NCBI RefSeq assembly: GCF_014268655.2 | Contig: NZ_JABWQX020000001.1 | Span: 3,130,001-3,194,000, forward strand | Origin: Pseudomonas marvdashtae | Lineage (GTDB): Bacteria > Pseudomonadota > Gammaproteobacteria > Pseudomonadales > Pseudomonadaceae | Length of the DNA stretch: 64,000 bases | Reading direction: 5' to 3' | Translations under genes and position numbers: made by a program | Notes under the pieces: generated by a model | What the model was told of the DNA's origin: nothing | Database searches by the model: none | Seen by the model: the letters and a program-made list of their open reading frames with translations, nothing else | Shown: piece by piece, positions 9,660 to 17,895 of the stretch | How the letters are laid out: every line of letters begins with the position of its first letter | How positions within the stretch are numbered: the stretch's first letter is position 1

Positions 9660-9761
9660 GATCGTCACCTCCTGAAAAAACCGGTCTACGGCGTCTACCT
9701 TACTCCCGGTTTTCGGCCCGGTGCCTACCGAACGTCGCGCCATGTCCAGCGAGCAATCCCA

Positions 9762-10661
9762 TCAATGGGCGTCCGAATCCCACAGCCAATCCCACAAACC
9801 AGGCAGGTGCACGGGCTGGGAGGTACTCTGGACCGTGCGCGCCATCGCAGCGCGCTCAAGGGCCTGGCTGTCGTCATAAAAAGGCTTGGCAGCCGTCTTC
9901 AGGCCGGTGTCTCGTGCACTGTCGAGCAGAATCTGCAGGTACTCACGGGCGTGGCGAGCGGTATAGCGATTGAGGTCATGGAAGGTCACCACGACCGGTA
10001 TCACCCCGTCCACGGCTGGCAGTTGCCCGGCAGCGATGCGCTCACGCGCTTCGGAGAGTTGGCGTGTCAGGTTCATCCGGCGTCGCGGACTCAGGGTGAT
10101 GCCCCAGACTTTTCCATCGTTGGCACTCAAGTCCGTCAGCAATACGTGCATGCCGTGCCGCTGATAGGCGGCGAAGGTGCGCCTGTCATAACTCCAGAAC
10201 GGTGGCCTTACCAGGCTGGGCGGCGCGCCGGTCACTGCGCCAATATCGTTTGTGCCGTTGACGAGCGACTGCTCCAGTTCGTCAGGATTCAGGAACCGAT
10301 GATTGGTGTGCCAATGGGTCGCGGTATGAAAGCCCAGCAGGTGCCCTTCCAAGTGCTCACGACGCATGACTGAACGGCCGACGTCGCTGCCGCCGGCTCG
10401 CGGCGCACGCGTCTGGACAAAAAATATAGCCTTGATCCCTGGCTGCACCGGGTTATGCGCAAGGGCGTCCAACACATCCAGGCTAGGATTCCAGAACGAC
10501 GATGCGCTGGGACCATCGTCAAAGGTCAGCAGGAAACGGATCGGAGGTTGAGCGCGCAAGCGTTGCTCGGTGTTCGGGGTCAGTTCGATGGGTGATCCAA
10601 TGCAACCCGACAAACCGCTGGCGATGAATATCATGACCAGCGCCCCGACGATATTTTTCAT
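9762..10661 (-). CDS. Lipoprotein polysaccharide deacetylase
   Basis: A 299-residue NodB-family deacetylase carried on a lipoprotein anchor: the signal peptide ends in the lipobox LSGC (Cys20). Metal-site motifs are TFDDGPS (Asp48/Asp49) and HTATH (His112, His116); VRPPFWSYD and VVTFHDL supply further conserved positions. It probably removes N-acetyl groups from an envelope or extracellular polysaccharide in the periplasm. It is a monocistronic minus-strand gene; the substrate cannot be told from sequence. Confidence 0.88.
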   Translation of the reverse strand: MKNIVGALVMIFIASGLSGCIGSPIELTPNTEQRLRAQPPIRFLLTFDDGPSASSFWNPSLDVLDALAHNPVQPGIKAIFFVQTRAPRAGGSDVGRSVMRREHLEGHLLGFHTATHWHTNHRFLNPDELEQSLVNGTNDIGAVTGAPPSLVRPPFWSYDRRTFAAYQRHGMHVLLTDLSANDGKVWGITLSPRRRMNLTRQLSEARERIAAGQLPAVDGVIPVVVTFHDLNRYTARHAREYLQILLDSARDTGLKTAAKPFYDDSQALERAAMARTVQSTSQPVHLPGLWDWLWDSDAH

Positions 10662-10898
10662 GTTTTGCCTTTATTCAGTGCCGCAATGCGTCGCCTTCGA
10701 TCCCTGGCACCCTGTTTTGAAGCTCATCTTGGAGAAGGTTAACCGGGTTTGGTTCCACACCGTGAGCACTGCCGTTGCAGGCGATGCCGGGTAAACTGGC
10801 CAAAGGCCTGCGCAGTGGGTTTTCGACCGTCTGGAAATCCGATGGAATTTTCCGAACGCCTCCGTATCCATCCGTATAGGATCAATTAGGGAGGATTT

Positions 10899-11153
10899 AT
10901 GGGCGGTCCATCGCTTTACATCATCGACTACATGCTCCATGGCGAGCCCAAGTCTTTCATCATTCGCGCAGACTTGATGAATAACTCCGAAGCTTGGCAT
11001 TGGGCCAGTTGCGACGCGGGTGTTGGGCGCATACCCAAATTCGGCAGGGAAAAGGTCAAGCGGGTATCAAAACCCATGGCGGAAAAATACGGTATTACCG
11101 ATGTGCGCTGGCGAGCTTCCGTCGCGCCTTCGTGGATAAAGGAGTCCGGCTGA
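10899..11153 (+). CDS. Conserved Pseudomonas hypothetical protein (DUF6555-like)
   Basis: An 84-residue protein preceded by the strong ribosome site GGGAGGA. The segment NNSEAWHWASCDAGVGRIPKFGRE is dense in aromatic and charged residues (key part AWHWASCDAG) and is recalled from a Pseudomonas family I believe is DUF6555. Its function is unknown. The 237 bp upstream hold no other gene. Confidence 0.75.
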   Translation: MGGPSLYIIDYMLHGEPKSFIIRADLMNNSEAWHWASCDAGVGRIPKFGREKVKRVSKPMAEKYGITDVRWRASVAPSWIKESG

Positions 11154-11308
11154 AACGGATATGACAGATCCTGGCGCGCCGACTGTCCAGTCGCGCGCCG
11201 GATGTTCCACAGACCAGAAATAACTCAACTACGCTTTATTGCAGCATTACCCGTCATTACCGATGGGTTTTGTGCTGCCTGATCCTCAACCTTGAATGGA
11301 GGTGTGAC

Positions 11309-11539
11309 ATGTCCGAAAAAGAGTCCATCACCACCCTGCTCACTTTGCTGGAATCGCGCCAGGCTCGGCTGACCGCAGCCTGCAAGGAAATCGCTGACTG
11401 GGTCGACCACCAGGGTGGCCACCCCGCCGCTGTCCGTATCCGCGATCGCCTCAACGACATCGAGAAAGACGCCCCTTCGATCCAGAGCGCATTGTCCTCG
11501 TTGAAGCCCACGGAGCCACCGCTACCCAAGTTTCGGTAG
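11309..11539 (+). CDS. Small hypothetical protein
   Basis: A 76-residue mostly helical protein. The ATG at 11309 has GGAGGTG seven bases upstream; the earlier in-frame ATG at 11270 has none. The pattern L..RQ..L.AA..EI.DWV then R..L..I.K is shared with the prophage protein at 13630, so the two are distant homologues. Function is unknown. Confidence 0.75.
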   Translation: MSEKESITTLLTLLESRQARLTAACKEIADWVDHQGGHPAAVRIRDRLNDIEKDAPSIQSALSSLKPTEPPLPKFR

Positions 11540-11680
11540 CGCCAGGCTGCGTTGATGATTGTTGCCTGACAGATTCACCCTACGGTCTACCGGTTGAAAA
11601 ACCGATGGAACAAGGACCGTTCTTTGCGCCTCGATATTGATAGGTATGGCTGCAAAGAAACGTCGAAAGGGAGAATCCTC

Positions 11681-12106
11681 ATGAATGCCAAAGTCCTGCT
11701 GCTGGTCGCCTGCGCAGTCCCCTCCACCGTCATGGCCCAGGGATGTGACGTCACTTCTCGGTCCCAGAGCCAAGCGGTAGCCGAAATCGAAACGCGCAGT
11801 TGTTATGAATATAAAGGCGTGCCCTCCGAGGCCATCGGCTGGTCGTGCAGCAATGAAAGCAAGGGAACCTTGAGCACCGAGAAGAAACCGGTCGAGCGCT
11901 GCGCCGAGGGCTATGTGGCGACCTGCCAGGCCCGGCTCACCCAGGAAGCCCTGGCCAATCCCCATTCAACCAGCAAGGACCGCAGCGGTGGCTCTGCCAA
12001 CCTTCCGGACAATGCGCAAGTCATTTGGTACTACTACGGCGCGCAACAGCTTCAGCAAGCGCAAAAGGACTGCGAAACCACCGGCGGCCAGTGGAAAAAC
12101 CGCTGA
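11681..12106 (+). CDS. Secreted hypothetical protein
   Basis: A 141-residue protein with a cleavable signal peptide (MNAKVLLLVACAV...STVMAQG), six or more cysteines in the mature part and a C-terminal helix. The start at 11681 follows AAGGGAGAATCCTC; the in-frame ATG at 11594 is too far upstream of the signal sequence. It is probably a periplasmic disulphide-bonded protein. No family is recognised. Confidence 0.75.
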   Translation: MNAKVLLLVACAVPSTVMAQGCDVTSRSQSQAVAEIETRSCYEYKGVPSEAIGWSCSNESKGTLSTEKKPVERCAEGYVATCQARLTQEALANPHSTSKDRSGGSANLPDNAQVIWYYYGAQQLQQAQKDCETTGGQWKNR

Positions 12107-12129
12107 CCGGGTGGCTCGCATAGGCTGCG

Positions 12130-12357
12130 TCAGCCCTTGCTGTGCTCGGGCGATGAAGGCGGGTTCTTCATGCCTCGCGGCCCCGCCACGCCCCAGACAA
12201 TCAAGCCCAGCACAGGCAGGATGATCAACAGCAACGCCCAGCCTGCCTTGGTACCGGCCGATTTATCGCTCCGGAAGACACTGACAATCGCCCACAAATC
12301 CACGAGCAACAGCAGCACCGCAACGGCGATCCAGAAATAACTGGCTAATTCAGACAT
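12130..12357 (-). CDS. PLDc_N (phospholipase D nuclease N-terminal-like) membrane protein
   Basis: A 75-residue protein with two transmembrane helices (about 7-27 and 39-58) and the family signature ILPVLGLIVWGVAGPRG. It matches the stand-alone PLDc_N small proteins, whose function is not established. It is convergent with the preceding secreted-protein gene. Confidence 0.85.
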   Translation of the reverse strand: MSELASYFWIAVAVLLLLVDLWAIVSVFRSDKSAGTKAGWALLLIILPVLGLIVWGVAGPRGMKNPPSSPEHSKG

Positions 12358-12449
12358 GGCCTAATCCTCTTGTCAGTCTATGGATTAGGCATGGCCACCG
12401 AGGGTCCGTTCAAAGAATCTGCTTAACCGGTGGCGTGACAGCCGTGCAG

Positions 12450-12635
12450 CTACTCGCGTTCGTTCAGATAGGCGACCCATTGCTCATAGGCCTCATGTTG
12501 ACGCCGGACGGCCTCTTCCCAGGCATTCCCGGACATTTGATGGATACAGATCAGCGCCATCATTTCTGATGTTGCGGTATCGAGCTCGACTAAAAGCTCG
12601 TGGGATTTGATCTTGAAGTCTTCAACGGTGGTCAT
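12450..12635 (-). CDS. Small hypothetical protein
   Basis: A 61-residue helical, acidic protein beginning MTTVEDFKIKSHELL with a GGGGGAA ribosome site about eleven bases upstream. No family is recognised. It lies between the PLDc_N and Nudix genes, on the opposite strand to the Nudix gene; the next 250 bp hold only intergenic sequence. Confidence 0.6.
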   Translation of the reverse strand: MTTVEDFKIKSHELLVELDTATSEMMALICIHQMSGNAWEEAVRRQHEAYEQWVAYLNERE

Positions 12636-12886
12636 TTTGCTCGTTCCCCCATTTACCGGGACCGGTTTCGTCCACCCACCATTGATGCGTTTTTTCCCAG
12701 CTGATTCATTTTTGGCGATGACCGGTCGCTAAAGCGTACCGCTGGGGAAATGAATGCAGCCTTTGCCGTTGGCACGCGGTCCCACAGGTATCAGCAAAAT
12801 AATACATTTTGAACACACCGACCGCGCAAGGCTCAAATATTGCAGTTATATTGCAATTTAATGACAGTCGGTGAGTGGGCAAGGCT

Positions 12887-13249
12887 ATGAAAATTCGAGC
12901 GACCGTCATCTGCGAAGAAGACCGGCATATCCTGCTGGTGCGAAAACCCAAGAGCCGCTGGGCCCTGCCGGGTGGCACTGTCGAGCGCGGCGAAAGCCAT
13001 GCTGACGCAGCACTGAGAGAGCTGGCGGAGGAAACCGGACTGAGCGCCGAAAACCTCCTCTACCTGATGCGGCTCAACGACGGCGGTACCGAACATCACG
13101 TGTTCGAAGCTTCGGTCAACGACTCGAAGGCGGCCCGGCCGCAGAACGAAATCTGCGACTGCCTCTGGCATCCGCTGGATGCCATTGCCCAGTTGCAGAT
13201 GAAAAAGGGCACGCGGGAGATACTGGAGGCGTTTCGGCGCAGATTGTGA
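12887..13249 (+). CDS. Nudix hydrolase
   Basis: A 120-residue pyrophosphohydrolase with a perfect Nudix box at residues 30-52 (G-x5-E-x7-REL-x-EE-x-GL). It hydrolyses a nucleoside diphosphate linked to another moiety, with the glutamates binding magnesium. The ATG at 12887 is used; an ATG four codons earlier is possible. It is the last intact host gene before the prophage, followed by a bidirectional terminator and the tRNA-Leu fragment. Confidence 0.92.
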   Translation: MKIRATVICEEDRHILLVRKPKSRWALPGGTVERGESHADAALRELAEETGLSAENLLYLMRLNDGGTEHHVFEASVNDSKAARPQNEICDCLWHPLDAIAQLQMKKGTREILEAFRRRL

Positions 13250-13280
13250 TCGGAGGCTGGAGGCTTTAAGCGGAGCAAAT

Positions 13281-13320
13281 AAAAAGGGTTGCGTGAGGAA
13301 TATCATGCAACCCTTTGTTT
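13281..13320. terminator. Bidirectional terminator between Nudix gene and tRNA-Leu
   Basis: A 14-base stem, AAAGGGTTGCGTGA with TCATGCAACCCTTT (one G-T pair), with A/T runs on both sides. It can end both the plus-strand Nudix transcript and the minus-strand tRNA-Leu transcript. Confidence 0.85.
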
Positions 13321-13324
13321 TGTA

Positions 13325-13383
13325 TGGTGCCCGAAGCCGGAATCGAACCGGCACGCCCTTACGAGCGGGGGATTTTAAGTCCC
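13325..13383 (-). other. attL: 3' half of tRNA-Leu(UAA)
   Basis: On the minus strand this reads GGGACTTAAAATCCC (anticodon TAA), a variable arm, the T-arm GCCGGTTCGATTCCGGC and the acceptor end TTCGGGCACCA. The 5' half is absent: upstream of GGGA the sequence no longer forms an anticodon stem, D-arm or acceptor. This is what an integration at a tRNA leaves on one side, with the complete gene rebuilt at the other attachment site. The att core probably includes most of these 59 bases. Confidence 0.88.
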
Positions 13384-13629
13384 GAGGGGAAATCAATCAG
13401 GCCGCACGCTGCGATAGCTTTTTTGGTCCGCAATCGCGCCTAAACACCTGCCATCTAGCCCAATGTTTCCGCATACCTTGAAATGATTGCGGCCCAGGAA
13501 TTGCCGTCTTTCCGATCAGATAACGCCGCCATCCGCGTGACGCCCTCCTCCCGCTTCATGCCGATTCGGCATAACTCCAACCCCCGCCTCCGACTGCTAC
13601 GCTGATTCCATTGCCCAAGGAATCGTCCC

Positions 13630-13839
13630 ATGCCCAACTCAGACCTTCTCCCCTCCCTGCTTTACAAGATCAACGAGAACCAGCTCGCGCTTGAAGCGGC
13701 CATCATGGAGCTCTCCAACTGGGTCGAAGCTCGCGGCTCGGGCGACGTTGCCGATAATGTGCGGGGCGCTCTGGACACGATCGATAAGAACGAAGAGTTC
13801 ATAAAGCTGACGCTCGCTGTGCTGATGGCGCCCGAGTGA
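13630..13839 (+). CDS. Small hypothetical prophage-edge protein
   Basis: A 69-residue helical protein, the first gene inside attL. It shares the pattern L..Q..L.AAI.EL.NWVE...G with the host protein at 11309 just outside attL. The 246 bp between attL and this gene show no other convincing feature. Function is unknown. Confidence 0.65.
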   Translation: MPNSDLLPSLLYKINENQLALEAAIMELSNWVEARGSGDVADNVRGALDTIDKNEEFIKLTLAVLMAPE

Positions 13840-13888
13840 AATAGCGCTGCTCGTCGCCTCACCCTCGCAGGAATCATCGCCGCTCGAT

Positions 13889-13908
13889 TACTGTATATCC
13901 AAACAGTA
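13889..13908 (+). promoter_or_regulatory. LexA (SOS) box
   Basis: TACTGTATATCCAAACAGTA is a near-palindrome with the CTG-N10-CAG core and the flanking TA/TA of the LexA consensus. It lies 16 bases before the start of the coiled-coil gene at 13925, overlapping its promoter region. Confidence 0.85.
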
Positions 13909-13924
13909 CAAGCAAGGCATGGTC

Positions 13925-14308
13925 ATGGACCCGTATGAGATTGAAGACACCAGCGACTGGCTGGGCACCCCAACACCCCTGGAAATGTACAAGCACTCCT
14001 GTCTTATGCTTGAGAACGAGGTGCTGGAACTGACCACCCAGCTGCGCAAGGCGCGCCAGGACATTTTCGGATTGATCGAAATGCACGCCGCCGAAGCCAA
14101 GGAATGCGCGAGACTTCGGGCCGAGCTGAAGGAGGCAAAGGAGAAATGGAATTCAGAGCACATTCGGTATGTCCATCTAATGAACAAGTCGAAGGGCGAT
14201 CACATGGCCAGAAACTCACTCGTAGCTGAGCTGTACCAGCGCCTCAAGGTTTATGAGGGGGATAGCCTTCCTGAGAGCATGCTCGCCAGTAACCCGCCAG
14301 GTGAATGA
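13925..14308 (+). CDS. SOS-regulated coiled-coil protein
   Basis: A 127-residue protein whose middle (about 30-85) is a long charged coiled coil (LENEVLELTTQLRKAR and ARLRAELKEAKEKW). The ATG at 13925 has AAGG seven bases upstream; the ATG two codons earlier is too close to it. A LexA box lies immediately upstream and the SRAP gene starts 12 bases after the stop, so both are probably induced together by DNA damage. No enzyme motif is seen. Confidence 0.75.
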   Translation: MDPYEIEDTSDWLGTPTPLEMYKHSCLMLENEVLELTTQLRKARQDIFGLIEMHAAEAKECARLRAELKEAKEKWNSEHIRYVHLMNKSKGDHMARNSLVAELYQRLKVYEGDSLPESMLASNPPGE

Positions 14309-14320
14309 GGGGCAGACGTC

Positions 14321-15013
14321 ATGTGCGGACGAATCTCGCAATACACCGGCATCCACGACTTCGTGGCTGTGTTGAGCATGCCCAACGCCATGGTCAGCAC
14401 CGTAGGCGACCAGCCCCTGGAGCGCTACAACGGCGCGCCGTCGCAACAGCTGGCCCTATTGCACCAGGAGGACGACGTTCTGCATGCTGATCTGGTGCGC
14501 TGGGGCTGGCGGCCACACTGGGCCAAGGACCGAGCGGCACCTATCAATGCCCGGGTCGAGAAAGTGGCCCACGGCCCGTTCTACCGCTCGATCTGGCCGA
14601 ACCGGGCCATCACGCCGATCAACAACTGGTTTGAGTGGGTCGATGAGGGTGGACCCAAGAAGCAGCCCTACCTGATCCGCCGACGGGACCAGGCGCCAGT
14701 CCTGTGCGCCTCGATAGGCCGGTTCCCCACCGGCGGGCGTGAACCGGGCGAGCACGACGGCTTCGTAATCATCACCGCCGACAGCGCGGGCGGCATGGTC
14801 GACATCCACGACCGCCGCCCCGTGGTGCTGACGCCAGAGCTTGCCCGGGAATGGCTGGATCCGGCCACGCCAAAGGAACGCGCCGAGCAAATAGCTCTGC
14901 ACCAGGGCGAACCGGCTGAGGCTTTCGAGTGGTTCAGAGTTGATACAGCCGTAGGCAATGTAAAGAATCAACAGCGCGGGCTCATTCTACCGGTTAGTCA
15001 GCAACAGACCTGA
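14321..15013 (+). CDS. SOS response-associated peptidase (SRAP/HMCES/YedK family)
   Basis: A 230-residue protein of the family that crosslinks to abasic sites in single-stranded DNA and so shields them. All active-site positions are visible: Cys2 exposed after removal of Met1, Asn76 (NARVEKV), Glu105 (NNWFEW) and His163 (DIHDRRPVV). The ribosome site is GAGGGG. It follows a coiled-coil gene under a LexA box, so the phage provides its own damage-tolerance function. Its 3' end overlaps the convergent Rz gene by 20 bases. Confidence 0.92.
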   Translation: MCGRISQYTGIHDFVAVLSMPNAMVSTVGDQPLERYNGAPSQQLALLHQEDDVLHADLVRWGWRPHWAKDRAAPINARVEKVAHGPFYRSIWPNRAITPINNWFEWVDEGGPKKQPYLIRRRDQAPVLCASIGRFPTGGREPGEHDGFVIITADSAGGMVDIHDRRPVVLTPELAREWLDPATPKERAEQIALHQGEPAEAFEWFRVDTAVGNVKNQQRGLILPVSQQQT

Positions 15014-15506
15014 CATACGCCTGGCACGCCCGCAACGCGATCAACCCTCGGTCGCCGGCGTCGGTGATGGCGATAATTCTCTGAGCATGCGCTGGGTCAA
15101 GTTGGGCTCTTGCTCTTCCATGAACCACGCCGCCGGCGCTGGCGGTTGCAGGCACTGCGTTGCAACTGGCTGGATCCTCGGCGAGGAGGACTGACAGCCG
15201 GACATCAGTAGTGGCAAGGCGATCGCGCAGGCGAGCTTGATTGGTTTGAGCATCGCTCAGTTCCTTGTGGTGGGTTTGTTCGCTGGCTGACAGCTGCTGC
15301 TCCAGCGCCAGGCGCTTGCCCTGCTCTGCCTGGCCCTGGGCGGCGGCCGCGCTGCTGATTTTGTTCAGGTCGGACTGGTGCAGGACGGCCTGCTCCGCCA
15401 GTCGACCGCTATACCGCCAGTCCTGGACCTTCCATGTCGCGCTGATCGCCAGGGTCAAAGCCACGGCCATGCCGGCGATCAAAAGCTTCAGCGTGACGGG
15501 AGTCAT
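14994..15506 (-). CDS. Rz: Rz-like inner-membrane spanin
   Basis: A 170-residue i-spanin with an N-terminal signal anchor (about 8-26) and a periplasmic coiled coil (SAAAAQGQAEQGKRLALEQQL region, 50-95). With Rz1 it fuses inner and outer membranes in the last step of lysis. It overlaps the endolysin stop by four bases and contains the whole Rz1 gene in another frame. This is the last gene of the late operon. Confidence 0.9.
   Translation of the reverse strand: MTPVTLKLLIAGMAVALTLAISATWKVQDWRYSGRLAEQAVLHQSDLNKISSAAAAQGQAEQGKRLALEQQLSASEQTHHKELSDAQTNQARLRDRLATTDVRLSVLLAEDPASCNAVPATASAGGVVHGRARAQLDPAHAQRIIAITDAGDRGLIALRACQAYVRSVAD
15041..15253 (-). CDS. Rz1: Rz1-like outer-membrane spanin lipoprotein
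   Basis: A 70-residue lipoprotein nested entirely within Rz in a different frame, the classic lambda arrangement. The signal peptide ends in the lipobox LMSGC, and the mature part is Pro- and Gln-rich (QPPAPAAWF), as in known o-spanins. It partners Rz in the periplasm. Confidence 0.88.
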   Translation of the reverse strand: MLKPIKLACAIALPLLMSGCQSSSPRIQPVATQCLQPPAPAAWFMEEQEPNLTQRMLRELSPSPTPATEG

Positions 15507-15928
15507 GGCACGTCCTTGAAGAAGATGTGGTGCCCGAGGCGGAAAGTCTGGGTGGCGTCCTTGGCCCAGGCCGGCGGCTTCGGCATGGTGGTCGCGTAGT
15601 AGTGGGTCGCGCCATTGGTGATGTCAGGCTCGGCGCCGGAGATAACCAGATCCGCCGCCCGCTGCGCCTGGGCGAACTGCGTCGGCGGAATCTCCTTGGC
15701 GCCGCTCAGGTACGGATAGTTCGGGTCGTTCTTGTTCCAGCAACTGAACTGGTACGGCTTCAGGCACACACCGGCATAGCCCTCGCCCCACCACGACCGG
15801 TCCTTGCCGTCGTTCACGCGGTTGCGGATCACGCAGGCCACGGCCACCTGGCCGGCGAAACTCTCCCCCCGGGCCTCCCCCCACAGCGTTAGTGCGAGGA
15901 TGTCGCGGTCCTTCTCGGTCGGTGTCAT
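15503..15928 (-). CDS. Endolysin, SleB-type cell wall hydrolase
   Basis: A 141-residue Hydrolase_2 (SleB-like) domain protein: LWGEARGESFAGQVAVACVIRNRV near the start (GEARGE with the catalytic Glu), then PYQFSCWN and ATHYYAT. It cleaves the glycan strands of peptidoglycan. There is no signal peptide, so it needs a holin; the holins are encoded 27 kb away at the other end of the late operon. It overlaps Rz by four bases. Confidence 0.9.
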   Translation of the reverse strand: MTPTEKDRDILALTLWGEARGESFAGQVAVACVIRNRVNDGKDRSWWGEGYAGVCLKPYQFSCWNKNDPNYPYLSGAKEIPPTQFAQAQRAADLVISGAEPDITNGATHYYATTMPKPPAWAKDATQTFRLGHHIFFKDVP

Positions 15929-15943
15929 AACTTTTCTCCAGGC

Positions 15944-15971
15944 AAAAAAAATCCCGCTCGATGGCGGGCTT
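15944..15971 (-). terminator. Intrinsic terminator before the lysis genes
   Basis: On the minus strand the stem CCCGC..GCGGG is followed by A and eight T residues. It sits between the tail fibre assembly gene and the endolysin inside the late operon. Confidence 0.75.
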
Positions 15972-15986
15972 GGTGTTCCTGACTAA

Positions 15987-16355
15987 TCAGATTTTGTCGG
16001 CGGACGACACCGTCGGCGTGGCGGCGATCTCAGGCGTAGCTGGCTCGACCGGCCAGACCGGCGACTCGAACCACCCCGCCTGCGCGGTGACTTTGCCGAG
16101 GGCGTATTTGTACAGCTTCCAGGCTTTCAGCGGTGCGGCCAGGGCCACCTGCTCGGCTTCCTCCTCCGGTGTCGCTTCGCCCACCTCAATCCCATAGCCC
16201 AAGGTGTCGATGCGATCCTGAATGCGGGCGATCTGCGAAACCGCGCCAGCGTTCTTCTGAGCGAGCACGACTTTCGTTTCCGCAAAGCGCAAGGCAGAGG
16301 CTGCCTCATCCTTCTTCTGCTTGGTGATGAGTTGGGACCAGTCGATATTGCTCAT
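15987..16355 (-). CDS. Tail fibre assembly-like protein
   Basis: A 122-residue protein, helical over its first half and Pro/Ala/Thr-rich at the C-terminus. It begins MSNIDWSQLITKQ, a recurring start for small proteins encoded after phage tail fibres, and contains a WPVEPATPEI tail. It probably chaperones fibre folding or attachment. Its start overlaps the preceding gene by four bases. Confidence 0.65.
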   Translation of the reverse strand: MSNIDWSQLITKQKKDEAASALRFAETKVVLAQKNAGAVSQIARIQDRIDTLGYGIEVGEATPEEEAEQVALAAPLKAWKLYKYALGKVTAQAGWFESPVWPVEPATPEIAATPTVSSADKI

Positions 16356-16702
16356 TTTTCAACACCTTCAGCATCAGAGAAGCGGTTAGCCGGAATTTCT
16401 TCATCATTGAGTGGCAAGGGAAATACGACTGGGCCTTCTGGTACGTTCTCTAAAGGTGCGGGGAACGCTTGAGCTTGGCTGTAGTTCCGTGGGATAGGAA
16501 ACAACAACGTCAGTATCAGTTCACCCTGCGTACGATCAACTGGACCCGCGAACCAAATGGAGTTAATTGCTTCGCGCGGTAGAGTGTCGCCTTCTCCCAC
16601 GGGGGAGAAATCGAACCCTTCGCCATTGACGGTCAAAACATCGCCAGCTTTGGTCACCTCGAACGTGTCGTCGCGGCGCTGGGGACTCAATATGATTCTC
16701 AT
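16352..16702 (-). CDS. Phage tail-region hypothetical protein
   Basis: A 116-residue protein beginning MRIILSPQRRDDTFEVTK, followed by short beta-rich segments and a negatively charged C-terminus. The ATG shares its A with the stop codon of the tail fibre gene (TGATG), so translation is coupled. An in-frame start three codons earlier lies inside the fibre gene. No family is assigned; it may be a fibre cap or chaperone. Confidence 0.7.
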   Translation of the reverse strand: MRIILSPQRRDDTFEVTKAGDVLTVNGEGFDFSPVGEGDTLPREAINSIWFAGPVDRTQGELILTLLFPIPRNYSQAQAFPAPLENVPEGPVVFPLPLNDEEIPANRFSDAEGVEK

Positions 16703-17883
16703 CAGTACCACCTGCCAACAAGGGAAAGATAGAAGGTATAGTTTTGAGTGGCGTCGAATCGAGCCCGGACAGCAGCATCGTTGACGGTTCCCACCGCCAC
16801 GGCGAGTTTTTGCATGGTGTAGGTATTTGTGGAAGCCGGTGCGCGCATGGTGACTTGGCAGCTAGCGTTAGCCGTCGATATCAACGGATACGGGAATGTC
16901 CAATTGAACGTACCATCAGAGCCTGCGGTAAACGCCAAACCGGGTTGCAGATACCAACACATTAGAGTCCCATCGGCTAACTTCGTGTATTCACCATTGA
17001 CAGTGTTCCCGCGTTCAATTACCGCACCAGTTGGGACCCCACCGGACTGTGTAACATTACCGACTATACTAGATTGTTTAAAATTCTTGCTCCAACTGGT
17101 CCAAGTGCCGTTATTCAGAACACGTGTGTATTGATCGCCCTGTGCGACAGGCCAATAATCTTGAATAGCATAAGTCGCCGTAACTGTTTTGGAGTTAAGG
17201 TAGCCATTTTGGTTTACCGGCAATGTGCCTTGCCCTGTATTAATTGCGACGTAATAAAGGCTGTTCGTGCGGATGCTTTCGATACTTACGGCAGCAACAG
17301 ATGGTATACCAGCCCCGCCTATCCCATGGTCACCGATACGCATTATACGGCCAATAGTCGAGTCGTACTGACTTGTCGCTTGTGTTCCGGTAGCCGCAGT
17401 CCCTAATTCAAAAGCAGTTCGACCGGCCTCTGGGGTTGCGGCATTCATAACAGCTGCCCCAGTCGCACCAGGATTAATTGTGGCTGCCGTTCCAAGCCCA
17501 AGTCCATTCCGGGCATCGCCCTGTGTAGTGCCGCCAGTGCCTCCCTTGCTTACCGGCAGGATGTCATAATTGCCAGTGGTGCCCAGCGACGCGAGCTTCA
17601 CACCGTAGGCGTTCACCAAAGCGCGGAGTTGGTCCGCCGAGTCCTTGACGTAGCCCTGCATCGGCGCCAAAGCGTAAGCACCACCGGCCGCTGTCGGCCC
17701 CTGATAAGGCGGATCGATGGCAATCGCGGTGTTACTCGCAACGTTCGTGACTTCATACCATCGGCCATCCGGCCCACGAAACGCATCGCCGACCCGAGCG
17801 TTCACAATGAAAGCCGTGCCGGTACCGGTTACAGCATTGGAATTCAGGGCGACGGAAACCGTCCCCGCCTTATACCAGGGCAT
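16702..17883 (-). CDS. Tail fibre protein
   Basis: A 393-residue receptor-binding fibre. The N-terminal 75 residues (MPWYKAGTVSVALNSNAVTGTGTAF) match the tail-attachment module of many Pseudomonas phage fibres; the middle has the DILPVSKGGTGGTT repeat-type shaft signature; the C-terminus is beta-rich and aromatic (LMCWYLQPGLAF) and probably binds the host surface. It is followed with a one-base overlap by a small gene and a chaperone-like gene. Confidence 0.85.
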   Translation of the reverse strand: MPWYKAGTVSVALNSNAVTGTGTAFIVNARVGDAFRGPDGRWYEVTNVASNTAIAIDPPYQGPTAAGGAYALAPMQGYVKDSADQLRALVNAYGVKLASLGTTGNYDILPVSKGGTGGTTQGDARNGLGLGTAATINPGATGAAVMNAATPEAGRTAFELGTAATGTQATSQYDSTIGRIMRIGDHGIGGAGIPSVAAVSIESIRTNSLYYVAINTGQGTLPVNQNGYLNSKTVTATYAIQDYWPVAQGDQYTRVLNNGTWTSWSKNFKQSSIVGNVTQSGGVPTGAVIERGNTVNGEYTKLADGTLMCWYLQPGLAFTAGSDGTFNWTFPYPLISTANASCQVTMRAPASTNTYTMQKLAVAVGTVNDAAVRARFDATQNYTFYLSLVGRWY

Positions 17884-17895
17884 AGGTATTATCCT

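Noticed and set aside
13325..13383. A tRNA-Leu gene
   Set aside because: Only the 3' half is present; the D-arm and 5' acceptor strand are missing, so it is an attachment-site remnant.
13455..13637. A 60-codon minus-strand frame next to attL
   Set aside because: It has no ribosome site at its first codon and lies between attL and a plus-strand gene; there is no support beyond being open.
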